64,000 nucleotides of DNA, taken from the NCBI GenBank assembly GCA_964247055.1, contig OZ176050.1, positions 7,068,001-7,132,000 of the forward strand. Reading direction: 5' to 3'. Each line of letters begins with the position of its first letter. Positions within the stretch are counted from its first letter, which is position 1. The translations under genes and the position numbers were made by a program. Under the pieces are notes generated by a model. It did no database searches. It was not told the origin of the DNA and was given only the letters and a program-made list of their open reading frames with translations. The stretch comes from Paragordius varius (taxonomy: Eukaryota > Nematomorpha). Below, in pieces: positions 1 to 10,760 of the stretch.

Positions 1-30
1 AAATCAATGTCAGACAATAATTGTACGCAC

Positions 31-351
31 CTATTTAGTCAAATAATAATACTTTTCGAAATCATAACTTTTCAAAGTATATAAATTTTCTAAAAGCGAT
101 GCCATTATTAACCATGAAGAATATGAACAATTTTTGGAAACTTGATCGATAATATTTTCATCATTTATTGATTTAGTCAAAAGATCTGAATCTAAGAAAT
201 TAAAAAATATTTTACAATCAAAATTTTGAATTGTATGGGTGTGTTTATTTAAAAACATATTATTGGTTAGGGAAATGAATGTGATAAATTTTATCTGGAT
301 TAAAAAAATGCTTTCGGCATATTCCATTTTTGAATGTCTCATCATTGTCAA
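31..351 (-). CDS. Possible small divergent ORF, head-to-head with IPMK
   Basis: An open frame of 106 codons runs leftward from the IPMK start region. The part at 31-200, which includes a stretch reading SYSSWLIMASLLENL, has a fairly protein-like composition, while the part nearer IPMK is AT-driven. A potential splice acceptor (a T-rich stretch ending in TTAG) lies just before the protein-like part, and a strong donor-like AG/GTGCGT follows the stop codon. It could therefore be an exon of a gene extending left of the window. I recognise no family. It may equally be a chance frame opposite the IPMK promoter. Confidence 0.2.
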   Translation of the reverse strand: MTMMRHSKMEYAESIFLIQIKFITFISLTNNMFLNKHTHTIQNFDCKIFFNFLDSDLLTKSINDENIIDQVSKNCSYSSWLIMASLLENLYTLKSYDFEKYYYLTK

Positions 352-3300
352 TGGTCAAACCTGAGTTTATTGAGATTTTTCCTTATCCGCCAAACACTTC
401 TCCTTTAGATCATCAAGTAGCTGGTCATTTTCATGGACAGGGCAAAACAGGATTAGGATTCCTCAAACATGCAAACGGATTAATTTACAAACCATTTCAA
501 ACCTCTTTAAGAGGTGAAAAGGAGCATGCGTTTTACGAAACAATTATCAATGAGTTAAATGATGATGATCCAATTGTTGTGAAATTAAGAACATTTCTTC
601 CTGGTTACTATGGTGTAGAATATTTAAATATTTCAAACGAAAGTATGTTTAATGAATATATATTCTTAGATATCAAATTCATTAAATTACAAGATTTGAC
701 AGCCAATTTAAGTCTTCCTTGTGTCATGGATATTAAAATTGGCCGTGAAACATACGAACCAGGGACTTCAAATAATAAAGTAGCCTATGAAATTGCCAAA
801 TATCCATTAGTCCGTAAAATAGGAATAAGAATTTTGGGAATGAAGGTTTATAAATGTTTAAATAATCTTTCATGATTTAATTTTTATCTGCCTAATTACT
901 TTTTGTTTTGTATATGTAAAAATATATTTTTTTTAGTTTTAATGATATCGAAAATGTTGCTTTCTAACAATAGAGAGATTATAAACCGTTTTTCTATTTA
1001 TTGAGAATTAAATAATCCTGTTATATTATTCGCATTTTAAGTAAGTCTATCAATGTCTCCTTTGATTAAGTCTTCGTCGACTCCCCGTCCTTAGAAAAAT
1101 ATCATTTTCTTTTAATATCGGGACGAACATTGATGGATCACGAATTAAACTGAAAAAAATAAAATGAAAGTGAAATTTTAAAACATTTATAACTAAATTT
1201 TCCGTAAAAACCGGTATATGTATACATATGTTTCTTTAAAATTTATGCGGTATGAAAAATTAGTGTAATTACTAATAAATTATATCCTTTTCATAAATTT
1301 GTTTAGGACGTGGCAAGAAATTTTTGCAACTTTTGTTAGGAGTATTTCTAATCTATAAAATTTGGCGTTTTTATTCTGGTGTAAAGCGGTTATCTAGCCA
1401 GTTTATACAAAACCTTTTTAATAAAAAAACAGCTTCTTGGTCTGAAATTTGTGTTTATAAAATTAAAAATTAATTTAAATAATTTTAAATTCGGTAATAA
1501 ACTTTTTCTTTAAATTTATCAGTCTTATTTTAATGATATTTTTTGATAAGTAAATAAATTCGATACCCTATCGGTAAGTGTTGTATGGATCTCATTTAAT
1601 TAATATGTGGTACGTATTTTATGGTAAATTCCCAATTTAAGGATTTTATATTACACTTTCCTTTCCGCCAAAATAATTGTTTATAAGTTCAGAAATCGGG
1701 AATCGAGGTTTTTCTTAGTAATTCTATTTTTATGGATTACAAAACTCGACATAATTCTTTTACCTATTATTATTATTAATGATAAAAGAGACTAAATATT
1801 TGTATAATACATTTTTTAATATAACACAAAAATATGGTTTAATATGATATGATTTGTCCAAAAAATTAATATTTTTATTAAAACATATATCTTAAAATAT
1901 ATATTTAATTTTCTTATGTTTGATAGATATTTAATCCAACAACCGAAAAATATGAACAATTTGACAAAGAATATGGAAAAACTCTTGATGAAAATGACAT
2001 AATAGAATGTAATATGTTTTAATTTTATGTTTTTTTGAAAAATTATATGAATAGGTGGCCAACCGCCTTTTTATAATAATTTAACCTAATTTATCATAAA
2101 CAATTTATGGATTTTGCTTATATAGTGCATTGAAAAATCTAGCTTTTTTACTCACGGGCTTTAAATAATATTAAAATTTGTATAAAGAACAAGATACTTT
2201 TTTTACTGACTACTTTTAAAAATATATAGCTGGCCATTATGGATAATAGTTGTTAAAGATTTAATTATTACTTAAAAATGATATAATATATCTTTTTTTT
2301 ACAGTTGGGGTCATGCCAAAATATTGTGAAAAATAAAATAATTTTGATTCACCTTAAGTCGCCAACTATGAATCTTTACCATTAATAAAACATCTAAAAA
2401 TTATCAAATTTACCTGTAACGATTAATAATTAATAAACATTTTCGAATTAAGAAAACTAAAATTGACTTCGTTTGCCCAAATTGGGTCTATCAAGGCATT
2501 GCAATCAAGCAACATTCCAAATGTTTATGAGTTAATTTTAATTTTTTTAGTTTTTAACTAAGCGGATTCACATGAATATGCTGTTTAAAAAAAGAATTGA
2601 AGGGGGCAGAAATTGTCCAAATAAGTGTAAACTTTTTTTTATTAATTCCTATTCTCTTATACCAATGATTTAAGTTAATGTCGCCCAACATTTATTTTTT
2701 CTTCCTCTAAATCAGGGCTTTTTAAACTATGGGTCGCGACCCCGTTTGGGGTCGTGAGTGATAAAAAATAAATTTGAGAAAAAATGTTTTTTAACTTGTA
2801 AAATTATTGTTATAAAGAAAAATAACATCATCGTATATAAATATATCCTAAAATCTTCTGGTTCGGAAAGACTGTTTATCCAGCATTTCTATATAGATCA
2901 TCATAATCTATATATTTATAAAAATGGAAAATGCTGGCTTTGTGATCTGTTTCCGGAAAACCGGTAGACCCATTCAAATCCAAATGTCAAAAAATATAAT
3001 CAATGCGTTTTTTATATTGGCTGCTGGGTAAGGAGATACCCGCTAAAAACTGTCCCATCATATCGAAATAGCAGGAATGTCCCGACAATAGCTTCGCCCT
3101 TTTTAATTAGGCCCCTTCGGGCCCACCTTGTGTAAACAACGTTTTTTTTGAAAGTCCACAAAAATTGTGTCTCTGAGACAATTTTCCGCAAAAGGTGTTG
3201 GTCGATTTCAAATATGATTTTTTACCTTTTCTCGATTGCGCCGAACATAGTCGGCTTACTTTTTTAATTTAGGCTCTCTTTTTACCCTCTTCCCCCGTAA

Positions 3301-6300
3301 AATGCTATTTTTTTCAAAAAAAACTAAATAATTTTTTGTCGAGTATGTGACCGTTATTCAATGAAGATTCTAGGTATTCCCTATTAAAAGACAAAAATTT
3401 TAGCCTTGTTTTATAAATATTGGCTGAAACAGATAGCCGCTAGAACTGCGCTACTATATAATTGCGTTGTTTTGGAGTTAATTTACAGAAAATTTATAAA
3501 GCCATATGAGCTTAAAAGCTTACTGTAACTAGGTAAAAATTAAGGTCGGGCTTTTTTATCAGCCGTTAATTTGGGGTCTTTATGCCCCCATCATATAACG
3601 ATTATTTACTGTTAATTTTTGAATAACCCATGAGAGGATGGTATCAAAGATGATTCCAAATATTTGCCCTATAAAGGCAATGAATTTAACTCAGCGCTTT
3701 TTCCATACTATGGGTAGGGGTCTACCAAAACAGAGACGCCATATAAAATAGCGTAATTTTGGAGCTAATGTTCAAAAAACTTAAGCAGCCATACGAGTTT
3801 AGTTAAACACATTTCTGGATAATTTGTATAATATCATTCTCTCCTTTAAAAAGGGACCACAAATGATTTACTTTTTATATCCCCTGATCCCTTCTGTGTG
3901 AACAAATTTCAAAATAGAACTTTTAACCATGATTTCGTAAAATAAAAATAAAATAAATCCAATGATAAGTGAATACTAACTTTAATAAGGCACAGTTTAA
4001 ATATGGTCAATTTCGATTAAATAATATTTGAGCCTATGCAAAAATTCGGAAAAGAATAATTAAAGACATTTGTTATTAAATATATTTTTTATTATTTTTT
4101 TATCTCCATTAACTCTATATATTACAAATTATTAGGAATAAGCGAAGCGTAACAGGGCCAGCCAGTATCTTGGTTAAATTAATCAGAAAATGTTATAGAA
4201 ATTTATAAAAAATGTAGATTTATTTTTGTCAATCTCTTGAAATAATCCTGATAAATATCAACAATATTTCTAAGTGTTATTGCGAAGAAACTTTTATTTT
4301 TTTTCATATTTGTTGGGGTCGTGAAAGAAACACGCCATCATAAATGGGGTCGGGAACTACAAAAGTTTAAGAAGCCCTGCTCTAAATGGTAAACTTTCTA
4401 TACCACTGTGCGCAAAAAAGGGGGGTAAAAAATATAAACAAACATGATTTTTATCTAGAATAATAAGAAATTCCTTGGAAAATGAGACCCTAAAAATTTT
4501 ACCATTTTATTTTAAAATTTTGTAGAAACTTAATTAAATATTCTTATTGTAAAAGAATGCTAAAAATTCTATCGAATAAAAATAAATCCATTTATTATCA
4601 GTTTTTCAATATATATAATTGTAATAATCGTTAGATTTATAAATTGGCAATATTTCTGGAAGTAGATTATTTACAAATGTCAGAATAATTTTGGTGCAAG
4701 GAAAATTCTACTTTGTAAGTAAAATTATATGAAGAAAATATACGTGAATACAAATAGAATTTTACTTAAAAAGCTAAATATAGTGTATATAGCAAAAAAA
4801 GCTATTTATATTTCCGATGTTGCTTTCTGTATATCAAGAGGTCTTTAATTAAATTTATTATCTATAATTAAATAGTATATAAACATTTATCAAAAGTAAT
4901 GTAATGGGAATTTCATAATCTTGAAGTTTTATTGGTTTTTTCAGTATTCTTTGAAAATTGCGGATTACTGATACTGTATTTATGAAACAGTGAGAAGCAT
5001 GTGAGGAAAATGCAACAAAAATCGCGAAAATTTTTCAAAAAATACAAATTTTTTGAGGGACTTAAAAAGATACATAGCATTTATTATATATACCAACTCT
5101 TTGGTATGTTATATATAAGTCATAAACTTAAATAATAAAAACAATATGGGGTTCTTACAAATAATTTTTTTATAATATATTTCGACAATGTCATAAAATT
5201 TACGAATTTCTATTTTTGTGGAATAAAAAAAATTATTGATACTTTAAAATAATTTTATTTATTTTACTTAAGAATTAATTAGGTTTTATATAATATATAA
5301 AAGTTTTATCATGTTTGCTCAATAAGTTTTAAAAATATGGACAAAAGTCTATTTCTAGTCAAAAATGAAAAAATGGAATATTTCCATTATGGGGCGCATT
5401 TTTGCCCCAAAATTTTTGGGGTCTCCTTTTCCAAGGGATTTCTTATTATTCTAGATAAAAATCATGTTTGTTTATTTTTTTGTGCGCACTGTGTACCAAG
5501 AGAGTAGGTGTGTTTTTTTGCCAACATTCATCAATATTATTATTGTTATTCAACCGACAAAAATGCAATATCAAGTTAATTTATTATTAAAAATATTTCT
5601 TAAAAATTATTAAAAAGAAGTGTAATATCATCGGCACGGCTATTTATAATTATCGTTTTTAGAACCTCTGTCATGTTAAGTAAATGTTTTGTATATGGTT
5701 TTTTAATTGTATTGCAAACAATGTATTTTCCCTAAATTATTTAACAAAACTCACCATATCTATTAATGTTTTGTTTTTCCTTTGTAATTGCAAATTTAAT
5801 TTGTTTAATTCTAGAATATCGCAATAAGCAAAATCTTTTAGAAATTTTTTTCAAAACCACAACATTCTATATTTTAAGAAATCCCATGATAATGTAAGCA
5901 TAAATTTATTTAAATATCTGTAATGTTAAAACACTACAAAGTCAAGAAAACTAAAACAGTGTTAAAATTTTTAGAGCACTTAGGCTTCACTGTTAATCGA
6001 TACGCGTTTTATGCGGTTTAAAAGCTGATCGGCGCGGTCTGAGACTTTAACTGCGCTGTTAGTAATACTAATTTTTATGACTGCTATAAATAGGATAAAT
6101 TTAACATTTAAATATTTAATCATTATTAACCCTTGGATACAACACAATCAATACAGTCATTCGACTCATATTTGGGTCGGTAGATACCCTAAGCCTTTTT
6201 AAAACTAATTACTTTATAAAATATGGAATGAATTGAAACCCTGGCTAAAGTTTGTACTTATATAACATTAATCAACCGTAATATATAAAAAATCATTTTA

Positions 6301-8169
6301 AAATACTCGATATTACTTATTTTATTAAAACCCAAAGGTAAAAATTCAGTCAACATGACAGTGCATTAGCTAAATTTAAAATAATACAAAATACACTTAT
6401 TTTCTTTCTATCAATATTACATATAATTCAAATAAAATATTAGCTTTAATTTTAGCCATTAAATAAATACGATATTTTTCAAAAATGTTGTAAAATAAAA
6501 ATGTTTTTGAAGTAGTTTGTTATGGATCTTTTTTGAAAAAAATAAATTATCTATAGATATTTCGACTTATTTATATAATTTTTATTAGAATAGAGGCATA
6601 AATTTAAATTGAGACTATTTTTTAGTAGTTTTTTAAAATAACAACTTGAATTTAGGCTGAGGTATATATACATCCCCTTTCGAATCGAATGTTAAACAAG
6701 CGAATGTTTGGTTTTAGCTTTTATTGATGATAGATTGGTTTTATACAAATGACCTTTATTATGTTTACCTTCAATTATTTAACATATAATTGAGTAAATA
6801 ATCTTATTTTTGTTTATATTAGTGATATACCTAATCATCATAACTTTACAATCTATCCTAAATAAACTTTATACAATAATTATCTTATCGTCCGAATTGC
6901 AAAAAATTATAAAATTTTCATAATATCATTACTTACTCGTTAAATAATCAGAATTATTTTAAAAAAGGCGGTAATTTACCAAATTTTAATCTAGGTCATG
7001 AGGTAATTATTCTTTTTGTTTTTATACAAAATACATGATTATTTTTTGACAATTTTGCCTAAATGTTAAGGTATAAAACGCTTCTATTATCCAAAATTTA
7101 AATTTTTTTCTAAAAGTAGACGTATAAAATTTAATTACATAAATTACGAAAACCAAAGATAATGAATTTTAAATAATTGCAGATTTTTGCTTTTTATGCA
7201 TTAATATCTCATTTATTAAATTTTAATAGTCGTTTCCCCATAGGCTATGGCAATTTAATAAAAAAAAGTTCAAGTATTTTATTTTTCTAACAAAATAACA
7301 GATAATAGATATAATTTAATATATAATTTTAGGTAATAATTTATAAATTTCGGTGTATGAAGAAACTAAAAGCTAAATTTTAAAAATTAGGCTTTTTTAT
7401 GAAAGGCTAGTCGGTACGTTTTATTCAGTGGTAGTTTACTCCTAATTGTATACCGATAAAAATTTGATTATTTGACCAGATATACCAATTTTATTTTTGC
7501 TAAATACATTGATTTATCGATTTTGTAGGCATTACCAAATTTACGTCATGTATGGTGAACAAAAATGATTACAAAGAAGAGAAATTACAAGCATTAAAAA
7601 CGAATCCTATGGTATCTAGTGGTGGTGGCGATGATTATGATGTGACCATGAAAAAATTGGTTAGTGTCCAACGAAATTGCATCGCAACAAAAACTAATGT
7701 GGCACAGCAAATGCAAATAAAACTAATCGATATTTTCCTCGACAGATTGAATGAAATTCATGAATGGTTTGAGCAACAAACGGCCTTCAGATTTTTCGCT
7801 TCCTCCCTCCTATTTATATATGATGCTGACTATGTGGTAAAACCATTAACAATAAATATTGAAAATAATTTAAACTGTAACGATGGTGATAAAAATATGG
7901 TGGTAAAGGAAAACGAAAATACACCATCTTTTAATGCTCAAATTAAAATGATAGATTTTACCCATGTGCTAATAGACAAAGAAAAATTAAAGTTTGTCTG
8001 TGACATTAATCCTTCCAATAAGGAAAATAGAGATGATATACTGCCCTCAAAAAATAACGATAATAAAGATTTTAATGAATCAGACTCTTCTGAAACGCAA
8101 CTCGATAATAATTACGTCTTTGGTTTGACTTATTTAATTAACGTTTTTAAAACTGTCAAACATTGTTAA
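351..8169 (+). CDS. IPMK: Inositol polyphosphate multikinase (IPMK family), three exons
   Basis: This kinase phosphorylates inositol phosphates (IP3 to IP4/IP5) and, in animals, also PIP2, in nucleus and cytoplasm. Exons are 351-845, 1927-2008 and 7529-8169; introns are GT-AG (846-1926 and 2009-7528) and phases match, giving 405 residues, close to human IPMK at about 416. The inositol-binding PxxxDxKxG motif is PCVMDIKIG at about residues 123-131, the SSLL motif is at about 284-287, and the IDF-type metal-binding motif is MIDFTHV at about 333-339. The exon 1/2 junction restores GMKIFNP, matching GxKVYxP in the family. ATG 351 is the first in-frame ATG; an upstream in-frame TTG at 330 is not expected to be used. 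Intron 2 is bloated by transposons. The C-terminus ends naturally after a conserved YVFGLTYLI-type block. An insert of acidic, Asn-rich sequence lies between the SSLL and IDF blocks, as is common in this family. Confidence 0.93.
2713..4379. mobile_element. hAT-type non-autonomous element in IPMK intron 2
   Basis: The element begins CAGGGCTTTTTAAACTATGG and ends with the inverted counterpart, whose reverse complement begins CAGGGCTTCTTAAACTTTTG. It is flanked by a perfect 8-bp direct duplication, CTCTAAAT, at 2705-2712 and 4380-4387. CAGGG termini with 8-bp duplications are diagnostic of hAT transposons. I see no transposase frame in its 1667 bp, so it is non-autonomous. The interior looks like a second repeat captured or inserted within it. 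Confidence 0.85.
2990..4175. repeat. Unclassified repeat inside the hAT element
   Basis: The interior carries three diverged copies of one motif near 3014, 3415 and 3710 (TATTGGCTG followed by CCGCTA and then CATATAAAATAGCG-type sequence), a GC-rich hairpin (GGCCCCTTCGGGCC) near 3112-3125, and a GCGAAGCG-containing tail near 4142. This is locally richer in GC than the surrounding intron. It looks like another, older mobile repeat nested within the hAT element. I cannot place it in a family. Confidence 0.4.
4404..5493. mobile_element. 1.09-kb TIR element with CACTGTG ends and TAC duplication
   Basis: Left end is CACTGTGCGCAAAAAAG; the reverse complement of the right end is CACAGTGCGCACAAAAAA. 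The inverted repeats extend about 90-100 bp, including a shared ATGATTTTTATCTAGAATAA block. A 3-bp TAC flanks both ends (4401-4403 and 5494-5496). No coding frame is visible, so this is a non-autonomous element. Its terminal heptamer and 3-bp duplication match the large element at 38234-45684, suggesting the same superfamily. It starts only 24 bp after the end of the hAT element. Confidence 0.75.
5500..6125. other. Intron 2 remainder without recognisable features
   Basis: This is AT-rich intronic DNA. A short GC-richer patch near 5985-6060 (containing ACGCGTTTTATGCGG and GATCGGCGCGGTC) stands out but matches nothing I recognise; it may be the end of an old transposon. Confidence 0.3.
6130..6691. 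mobile_element. TTAA-flanked non-autonomous element (piggyBac-like)
   Basis: TTAA occurs immediately before the left end (6126-6129; element starts CCCTTGGATACAACA) and immediately after the right end (6692-6695; reverse complement of the end is CATTCGATTCGAAAGGGG). The interior shares long stretches with the repeats at 46192-47280, for example AAACCCAAAGGTAAAAAT. TTAA duplication is the hallmark of piggyBac-type insertion, but no transposase is present, so the assignment rests on the TTAA and termini alone. Confidence 0.6.
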
Positions 8170-8213
8170 AATACATCTTAAAAATTGTTTCTATGCAATT
8201 ACTGTGATATTTA

Positions 8214-8219
8214 AATAAA
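8214..8219 (+). promoter_or_regulatory. Polyadenylation signal of IPMK
   Basis: A canonical AATAAA lies 45 nt after the IPMK stop codon in the 356-nt gap between the convergent IPMK and antizyme genes. Confidence 0.6.
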
Positions 8220-8432
8220 ATATTGGTTAATATAAATACTAGAATATTTATTTTATATAGTTGTTATTGTTAATCATTATAGTAAAATAATAAATATGTA
8301 AATTAGTAGGTAGATAAATGAATATATTGATATTGGATTAAATGGAGAACAAGTTGTGTCCAATGATGAATAAAATAGACAATAAAAATGTAATTAATTA
8401 AGTTTAAAATTAAGCAAACATTAAATGAAGGA

Positions 8433-8438
8433 TTTATT
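8433..8438 (-). promoter_or_regulatory. Polyadenylation signal of antizyme
   Basis: The plus strand reads TTTATT, so the minus strand has AATAAA, about 88 nt beyond the antizyme stop codon. It is a candidate only; in AT-rich DNA such hexamers also arise by chance. Confidence 0.4.
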
Positions 8439-8525
8439 GTGGAATTTATCACAACAAAAAAATACAATAGAAGGCTACTAGTTATAAGAAAAAATGTTTA
8501 AACATGAACATTCACCAAAAAGATT

Positions 8526-9176
8526 TTAAATATCGTATGACATAAAAATTTTATCAGAATGCTTCAGTGAATTAAAGTGTCCGGGAGGTAAAAGGGTAAA
8601 TCCCATAAACAAAAATGTTTTAATTAAACATGCTTTGTCCGTTCTGTCCTTGTTAAAACATACTATAGCTGTTTTGCATTTAAGTATATCTTCAGCATAT
8701 TCCAATAAATTAACGAAACTATAATATAAAAAAAGTAAAATGTACCTTTCCTTTGAACCTTCAGGTAATCCTTTATCGGGTATAGATATATATAACTTTT
8801 TGTTGAAAAACAATGCATTCCATCGGACTATTAAAGAGTTGGTTAACGATTGCTCAAATATAATGAAAAATAGGTTATTAGATAAAGATGCTAAAATAGA
8901 AGGTGAATGTTCGTTTTTAACATTATCCTTATACCCAGCAGGGGGCTCTTTTAAAACCCCCACGCCGTTGCCCTCTGGGGTTTTAGGTTTAGAGAAGACG
9001 GCATGGGGAACATCAGGACAAATGCCAGGTTCCTGTAGGAAGCTGGACTACAAAATGTAATGGACGAGAAAGGGGCCTATATATTAAAAAATAGTGTACT
9101 TCATTGTTACAAATGGTTCTTCCTTTAAATGAAACGGTTGAGGATCCAACTCATAAATACTTGACAATATACTCAT
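8526..9176 (-). CDS. OAZ: Ornithine decarboxylase antizyme with +1 programmed frameshift
   Basis: Antizyme binds ornithine decarboxylase, sends it to the proteasome without ubiquitin and inhibits polyamine uptake. Exons are 9176-9100, 9076-8746 and 8718-8526. ORF1 starts at ATG 9176 and reaches UGA at 9015-9013 after 46 codons, inside the classic context TTTGTCCTGATG. Moving +1 at UCC-UGA opens ORF2 to the stop at 8526. The exons total 601 nt, which is 200 codons plus the one skipped base, giving 199 residues. ORF2 shows the conserved blocks LPEGSKESFVNLLEYAED, AIVCFNKDR, LIKTFLFMGF and PGH. Removing the 27-nt intron restores the uninterrupted GSKESFVNLLEY block; reading through it would insert nine residues there. 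Complementary C and G runs 3' of the shift site (AAACCCC, TGGGGGTTTT, GAGCCCCC) could form the stimulatory RNA structure known in antizymes. Confidence 0.93.
8719..8745 (-). other. 27-nt intron, antizyme intron 2
   Basis: It begins GTACAT and ends ATATTATAG. Its length is a multiple of three and it contains no stop, so retention would not break the frame, but it sits exactly inside the strongly conserved GSKxSFxxLLE block. Excision rebuilds that block (codon AG/T, Ser). Confidence 0.8.
9013..9018 (-). promoter_or_regulatory. +1 ribosomal frameshift site (UCC-UGA)
   Basis: The zero-frame codons UUG UCC are followed by the UGA stop of antizyme ORF1, and the +1 frame reads GAU GUU CCC. In known antizymes, high polyamine promotes the shift at UCC-UGA, so the site is an autoregulatory sensor. 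The reading frames on both sides agree with this site and no other nearby shift is needed. Confidence 0.9.
9077..9099 (-). other. 23-nt intron, antizyme intron 1
   Basis: It begins GTACAC and ends AATATATAG. Excision joins ATG-AA to G, keeping ORF1 open from ATG 9176 to the frameshift site. Without excision ORF1 would be closed by in-frame stops within the intron. There is no room for a separate polypyrimidine tract; TTTTAAT about 9 nt from the 3' end is the likely branch region. Confidence 0.75.
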
Positions 9177-10379
9177 TAGGAATGGTGGGAGTGAAGAGTT
9201 ATTTGTGTTCGTATGATCACGTGATTCAGATCAAACAAAATATAAATTGAAACTTAAAATGTTAATCTTATCATAAAAATTCATTTAGAACAATAAATAA
9301 TTGTTTTATACGTATTAAATTTTTTATAAACAACTGTGCATAATGTCGACTGATTAATAATATTAATATATTATATATTTGCTTTGCTCTCATATTAGCT
9401 TCAATTGACCCACATAGAGTGCTGACATGAATTATTCTGCATGTGTTGAGGATTTTGTATTCTGATTTTTATATAAAATATTTTATATAAAAAACTTATT
9501 TATAATTTGGCGGAGAATCGACCTTTAGGGTTTAATTTCATCTAAAATAATTTAAGTTATCTTTCAATTTTACGCTCTTGAGGAACTACACAGTTCACAG
9601 AAAAAATATTCTGATAAAATATTCTTTCTTTTAGATAAACGCATTAGGGTTCTCATCGTGCCTTTGGTTAAATAAAGTTTTTACCACTTTGTGGTAAATG
9701 ATTCATATCGACAAGCAAGAATCTGTTCCAAAAAAATAATATGTCATAATCTATATCAATCAAATGAATTTATGTAGGCTCCGAAATTAAATTTATGGCC
9801 ATATCCAAAATGGGCTTTTTTAATATATATATGCCGAGATAGGGCGCAAAAATTTGAGTCTATAATAAATTTATTTTTTTTTTCTTTCATTATTTACGAC
9901 GTTAACAAGTGTCTTATAATAATTTTCAGTTTATTCTAAACTATAACATCAAATAAGTTTTATTGAAAAATATTATTTTCCTTAAAATTTGAAGTTTAAG
10001 CCAAATTTTGTTGAAGGTATTATAATAAAATATTATCTATCTAATATAAATAGAGCTCAAAGATATTTTAAATTCGTGTTCAATTCAATGAACCTGTTTC
10101 TATCACTTCAGATTTACAAATTCGTCAAAAAATAATTATTTGAATTTTAACTGAAATATATTATAAAAAAGCATAGAGTACATATCATCAAATCATACAG
10201 GGTATTTTTTAAAAAATGGTAGAGTATTTTTCACCATTTAGGCTTTCCAATTCAAACTTTAAAGTTTAAGAGTATTTTGCAGCCCTTATGATAAGACAAT
10301 AAAATAAAATATCGAATAATATATATCATTAAAATTGAATAATTAAAATTTAATTAAAAATTTTAATTTTTTCTCAAAA
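9177..10379. other. Intergenic stretch without recognisable features
   Basis: AT-rich DNA upstream of antizyme. It presumably holds the antizyme promoter, but I cannot place core elements with confidence in this base composition. No RNA gene or transposon end is evident. Confidence 0.4.
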
Positions 10380-10760
10380 AGATCAGGGTGCATATCATTA
10401 GCCGTGTCTTTTTTCTACCATGGTTATTTGGATGGGGATCACTGCGGTTAAATTGCGATATTCTAATATCAAACCCAATTCTCCTTTGAACTAATCTAAA
10501 TATGTTACCAGAGCTAAGGACATAGCAAGTGACATGTAAGGTTAAGTAAATTAGAAAATATGGCAATTTTACTGGAAATATTGGTTTCAGATCTTCTTTT
10601 TGAACATCTTACCGTTCAGCATTCTAAGCGAAAAACTGGCAAAATCACCAAAGAACAAGGAAGTGACAATTATATTTTTTATATTAATATAAGTGCCATG
10701 ATTTTCACACAAGATTTAGAGCCGTGCTGCCAACTTAAGCTTTACCCTATATATTTATGA
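10380..10760. other. Unassigned GC-richer patch with small open frames
   Basis: From about 10384 to 10540 the base composition is clearly less AT-rich than on either side, and several frames on both strands are locally open. At 10560-10760 a 66-codon plus-strand frame (starting MAILLEILVSDLLFEHL) is open to a stop. A donor-like GTAAGG at 10536 and an acceptor-like AATTAG only 19 nt later could be another tiny intron, but I found no conserved protein to anchor it. It could be a small gene, an RNA gene or an old repeat. Confidence 0.25.

Noticed and set aside
846-860. Alternative IPMK exon 1 donor at AAAT/GTTTAAAT (853)
   Set aside because: Joining it to 1927 gives an immediate stop; the donor after GGAATGAAG (845) gives the conserved GMKIFNP junction.
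2305-2333. Candidate IPMK exon after the TTTTTTTTACAG at about 2304
   Set aside because: The frame closes after about ten codons, whereas splicing from 2008 directly to 7529 keeps phase and continues the kinase domain.
8740-9060. Plus-strand 106-codon frame across the antizyme locus
   Set aside because: It is the antisense shadow of the antizyme exon, which is supported by conserved blocks, splice junctions and the frameshift site.
10363-10566. The 10.4-kb patch as a spliceosomal snRNA (U1, U2, U4, U5, U6)
   Set aside because: None of the conserved snRNA sequence blocks I know is present on either strand.
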